64,000 nucleotides of DNA, from contig JBBPEB010000033.1 in NCBI GenBank assembly GCA_039096225.1, positions 188,501-252,500 on the forward strand. Direction: 5' to 3'. The notes under the pieces are model-generated. The model saw only the letters and a program-made list of their open reading frames with translations. It was not told the DNA's origin and did not search any database. Origin of the DNA: Blastocystis sp. Blastoise. Its lineage: Eukaryota; Sar; Bigyra; Opalinata; Blastocystidae. This document shows, one piece after another, positions 58,125 to 64,000 of the stretch (position 1 is its first letter; each line of letters opens with the position of its first letter). The translations under genes were made by a program, and so were the position numbers.

Positions 58125-60391
58125 GCTAATTTATTAATATGTTTATTTTCTACAGTTTTTAATCAGTTTTATATTATTTATATATAAATAATTATATACT
58201 TATGTATAAATATAATTATATATATATGTATATTATTAAATTATTATGCCACTTCATTTATTTTTATATTATAATACTATTTTGTGTGTTATTCATTTTC
58301 TATGATATATATATCTAATATATGAAATAGTTGATAACACACACTGATTTTCATTAGGGTTTTTATTCATTATGTCTCGTTTTATAAAATGATATTTATT
58401 TATGATTCTTCGTTGTTGAATCTCTTCCGTGTTTTATTTATGATTTTTATCATATTGTGTTAAATATATATATTTTCTTATCTTTCATTTTTCTTTGAAG
58501 TATATTTATTAAATTATTCTATCTTTCATTTCTCTTAGTTAATTTGTTCTTAATTAACTCGTATGAAATTTTTATTATAAATAGTTATTGATACTCTTTT
58601 TATTATATATATAAGCGTGAATAAATCACAATATCATTATATGTATATATATTACTACTTTTTGGTCTTCATACGTGTTTCAATTATGTATTTCTATATA
58701 TAGTTTTCAATTTATGGGGTTAATCTATATGATTAATCATTATTACAATATTTATATACATATATATATTTTATTTATTGTATAATTAGATATTAAATGA
58801 CAATTTAGTTTGCAAACACGCTATTATTTGTTATTTATATATCGATTATCTTTATCCTTATTCTCAAATCATTCTTATTGTTTCTCTTCTTGTATTCATT
58901 TCTCTTTTCCATTTTATGCTGTTCTCTTTTCATATACTTATTTAAATTCTATTCATCATCTTGTTATAATGGAATACAATATACTATAGTAGTTCTTAAA
59001 ATAATATATATTTATACAGTTTCATTTAAGAGTAATTTCTTTTCTGATATATCTTATGTTTTAATATTTTAATTTCTCTTAACTGATTCTATATATTTTT
59101 GTAATTTCTCAATCATATTATTGTAATTCATCTATATTCTTCTCTTTAAAATCGATGGTAATTCTACCCGTTTTCAACAGAATAACATTCATCATTTCTA
59201 TATATATAATAGGTCTATATATATTTTTTGTCCTTATATTCTTTCTTATTCTCTCTATCTTTATTTAGTTACAAATATAGAGAGATATGTACCATTATCT
59301 CTATCTTCTTTTAGAATTCATTTTTTTTAAAAATAAATGAATCTCGTTAACTTGTTTAACACTTTTCCAGTTTTATTAACATATATATCTATATAATTCT
59401 TATTCCATAGTTATTTAATTATACCATTTTAATAGTCATTTTTTTTTCTGTTATTGTTTTTCTATATATATATGGTGTTATTTTTAATAATATATACATA
59501 AAGGATGAGTTGGACATAGATTGCAGTACATTTTATATATAATTATATTTATATGTCTAATTCAGGTATCATTTATTATATATTCTTTTACATATAACAT
59601 AAATATATAATCGTGTAGTATTTGATATGGAAACTTGTTTTGTTCCTATTTTTACACTTATAATAGTAAATACAGTTTATTTCTTGTAATATGTTATTAT
59701 GTATTATTATAACAATATACGTTTCCTTCAGTATTGAACGAGATATTCAATTCATATGTTTAACTAATTGTTATTCATTCTCTACATTCATGAAAAGACT
59801 ATTTATTGTGTTATATATATATATAACTTATATTATATATATTATTATCCACAATCAACTAGTTATTATATAATCTTTTAAACATTAGTTTTTATTAGAC
59901 TATTCTATTATATACATTGATATAGATATGTATATATAATATTATTTAAAAAATATATAGTATTATGATTCTTCACTCCTTATGATTGCTAGTTATTATC
60001 TTATAATAGATTCAACAACAAATTATGTCAATCACTAATTGATTCTATAAGTCTTCACTAGTAATGAAACACACTAAAAGTATTTTTAAAATAGATGTTT
60101 ACAATAATACATAATATATTATATATATAGTATTGTTTTTCATTTTTAAAATTAAATGTAACCTAACAATATTACTATTAGAAACATTGCAAATATATGT
60201 TAAGAATCTGATATCAGAGAACTCTATTAATGAACATAGAATGAAGACTATCAAGATATATATATAAATAATGAATATATATATAGTATAATATTGAAAA
60301 AGAGTGATTTATATATATAGTAAAAAGAATGAAATAGAATAACAGAATGCAAATAATTGAATTGTTTAAAATGATTTGAAGTGATATTCTA
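58125..60391. other. 2.3-kb T-rich spacer
   Basis: Convergent spacer between the TAZ-finger and nuclease genes. It is strongly T-rich on the plus strand to about 59.9 kb. Hydrophobic frames (for example 58878-59072) have no family resemblance. A short segment at 59150-59210 reads KIDGNSTRFQQNNIHHF and could be exon debris. No gene was supported. Confidence 0.5.
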
Positions 60392-62121
<1,730 letters not shown>

Positions 62122-62431
62122 GATGTTCAGAACAAAATAAAAATAAAATCGTCCTAGTAACTGGATGTTTTTCTTCATTCTTTTTTATAAATTGGTTATT
62201 TTAAAATTTCTATAGTAACTAGAAGGACACAACAATAGTATAAATAAAAGTACGTTAATGTTTTAAAGACTGATCATATGAATGGCAACAAGAAATATAC
62301 GTAATACTTAAAAAAGAAAGAAATGAATAAAATGAAAATATAAAGACAAGAACAACGAGAAAAATGAATGAAAACAAATATAAATTTATATTTGAATGCA
62401 TAGAGAACAAAAAAGACGAAAAAGAAAAAGT
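62122..62431. other. nuclease promoter / importin 3' spacer
   Basis: About 310 A-rich bases between two minus-strand genes. A few less AT-rich bases at 62215-62260 may belong to the nuclease promoter. Nothing else was recognised. Confidence 0.55.
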
Positions 62432-62674
62432 TTACTGAGAACTAGAAGCTTGAGTGTAATAGTTTTGGAATGCATCTTTAGCAATTTGTGGAAGATTGTT
62501 AACATATGCTTGATATTGACCAGGATTGTAACCCATAGCACTATCAACAGTAGTCTTGAAATGACTTAAAAGATTCGTATTCATAACTGGAGAAGCGAAA
62601 TCTTCATCAAGTTTCTTAATAGAATTATCATTAGCATCTAATAACTATATATATATATTTATAGAATATATAAA

Positions 62675-62705
<31 letters not shown>

Positions 62706-64000
62706 TAATAATATATATTAATAAAGCAGCAATTTCCTTTTCATCTAATTGAGCAAGTAGATCATCATCTCCTTCATTGACATCATTCTCTTCATCATAA
62801 CCCCAATTATCTTGTTCAAAGTTTTGAGCATTAAGTTTCTTGGAAATAGCATCAAAATCAACTTCATCATCATCAGATTTATTACCTTGTTTAGCTTGTT
62901 CTTCACTGATTTTACTAAGTAAATCGACACATATATAAACGCATTTATCCATGACAGCAGCAATGGCGGGTTGAGAGGCGGGATCAAGAGCCATAAGAGA
63001 TGATATACAAAGGAATAAGGTAGTACGCTCAACAATAGACTCATGCTTAGGGTAATTCTCCAATAATATACTCATAAATTGATCAATAGGTAAGATATTC
63101 GATATAATTTGAAGAGAAGGAATAGGGAATGCACCAACACAACTTTCAATATTAATAAGAATACGAGTAATAACGAGTTCGGTATCTTCAATATCATATT
63201 CTAAATATTCATCAACTTCTCCCGTTTGTTGTAAGTGTTTATAACTAGCTAATTCTTTCATATTTTGTTCTAAGTCCTTGAAACTAGCAGTAATAGATTT
63301 TTCTAGGAGAGCAGGATAGAGAGAAAGACAATTATGAAGTAAACATGTTTCAATCATATATAAATAACACATTTCACTAGGACCTAATTCATCTAAACAT
63401 TTATGAATAAACTCAAAAGTCATATCAACATAAGACATTCCATTGAATGTAAGAGAAACAAACATCTTAGGATCATTAGAAATATAACAGTCAAAAATAG
63501 TGAAAGCATCAGCAACGTAATCAGTAGCACCAACGGTCAAATAATTAATAATAATAGGATAAAGAGAATATAACTCACTGCTATAGTTATCTGTATATAA
63601 TAAGAAGGAGGTGATAATAGAAATAACACTATCGAGAATCTCAATGTATTGAGGATTTAATAAAGTTTGCATATAAGGGAATAATATTTGTATAAGACTA
63701 TTATAGATTTCTTTATGCTTGTCAATATAACTACATAGAGTAGAGACAACTTCTAAGCAATTGGCAGCACTATAGAGAGCTTCATCATCATTCTCTTTAT
63801 CTTTAATATATCCTTCAAAAGTAATCATAAGTTGTTGAGCTAATTTACCACAGAAAGGAACAATTTCTTCTTCAAATTGTTCAACTATACCATTCATACT
63901 GTCAATAACATCTTCTACACCTAACTTATTCATTATATTCAAGAATTCTCTTAGAATACTACCGACATGAGGACGGATTAATTATAGGAACAATCATTTT
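62432..64000 (-). CDS. importin-beta family receptor, importin-7/8 (Sxm1/Nmd5)-like, C-terminal part
   Basis: Two exons are seen, about 62719-63981 and 62432-62644, and the gene continues past the right edge. Helical HEAT-type sequence matches the C-terminal third of IPO7/IPO8: EQFEEEIVPFCGKLAQQLMI corresponds to EYSEEVTPIAVEMTQHLAM, and HKEIYNSLIQILFPYMQTLL follows. An acidic loop rich in Asp and Glu (residues KSDDDEVDFDAISKKL, then EENDVNEGDDD) marks the usual acidic insertion near the C-terminus. The end, DEDFASPVMNTNLLSHFKTT and onward, matches the final conserved helix of the family. These receptors carry ribosomal proteins, histones and other cargo into the nucleus with RanGTP. The 3' intron starts ATATAT instead of GT, and the frame at the right edge is preceded by CCTATAA rather than an AG acceptor. 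Confidence 0.88.

Noticed and set aside
58878-59072. Hydrophobic 64-codon frame in the T-rich spacer
   Set aside because: Strong T-richness alone gives Phe/Leu/Ile-rich frames; there is no ATG with context and no splice-linked partner exon.

Overview
This window is nuclear DNA from an extremely AT-rich, intron-dense eukaryotic microbe. Nineteen protein-coding genes can be supported, most of them conserved eukaryotic housekeeping proteins. Codons follow the standard code. Introns are mostly 40-380 nt, usually begin GTAT and end TATAG, and are filled with TA, (ATT)n or (AAAT)n repeats. The lineage cannot be fixed from the sequence alone. The enolase carries the EWGW insertion seen in plants, apicomplexans and several other protists, which argues against animals and fungi. 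A type-2 thioester dehydratase with a presequence-like N-terminus suggests a mitochondrion. A bacterial-type NanE-NanK fusion suggests ancient gene transfer.

Layout: 1-6.2 kb holds the start of a BSD-domain protein (-), an ornithine-decarboxylase-like pseudoenzyme (+) and an AAAP/SLC38-type amino-acid transporter (-). 7.3-25.4 kb is one giant minus-strand gene for a VPS13 bridge-like lipid-transfer protein of about 4,600 residues in 26 exons, with an internal PDZ domain and a C-terminal PX domain. 26.0-31.0 kb holds intronless NanE-NanK (-), a ZCCHC17-like S1/zinc-knuckle RNA-binding protein (+) and an HTD2-like MaoC dehydratase (+). 31.2-38.7 kb holds a DDX42-type DEAD-box helicase and a TPR-DnaJ cochaperone (both -). 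39.5-43.7 kb holds a secreted protein with Ig-like repeats (-) and a two-pass cysteine-rich membrane protein (+). 44.4-49.5 kb holds an EHD ATPase (+), a 64-residue unknown protein (-) and intronless enolase (+). 49.7-51.9 kb holds a SNIP1-like FHA/RS protein and a small coiled-coil protein (both -). 52-55.8 kb has no intact gene but contains coding-like debris and a 46-bp tandem repeat. 55.9-58.1 kb is a TAZ-type zinc-finger protein (+). 60.4-64.0 kb holds an S1/P1-type nuclease (-) and the C-terminal part of an importin-7/8-type receptor (-).

The genes form no operon or single pathway. There is a loose theme of RNA processing (DDX42, ZCCHC17, SNIP1) and of membrane traffic and lipid transfer (VPS13, EHD). 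Exon chains were rebuilt by hand from splice consensus and family similarity, and the complete chains sum to whole codons. The main surprise is that several introns that the protein alignments demand lack the terminal G of GT or AG. Three of them are in the EHD gene alone, and two are in the importin gene. Other points of interest are the degenerate ODC fold, a NanK half without the ROK zinc cysteines, the PDZ/PX additions to VPS13, and matching bZIP-like palindromes the same distance upstream of enolase and the TAZ gene.
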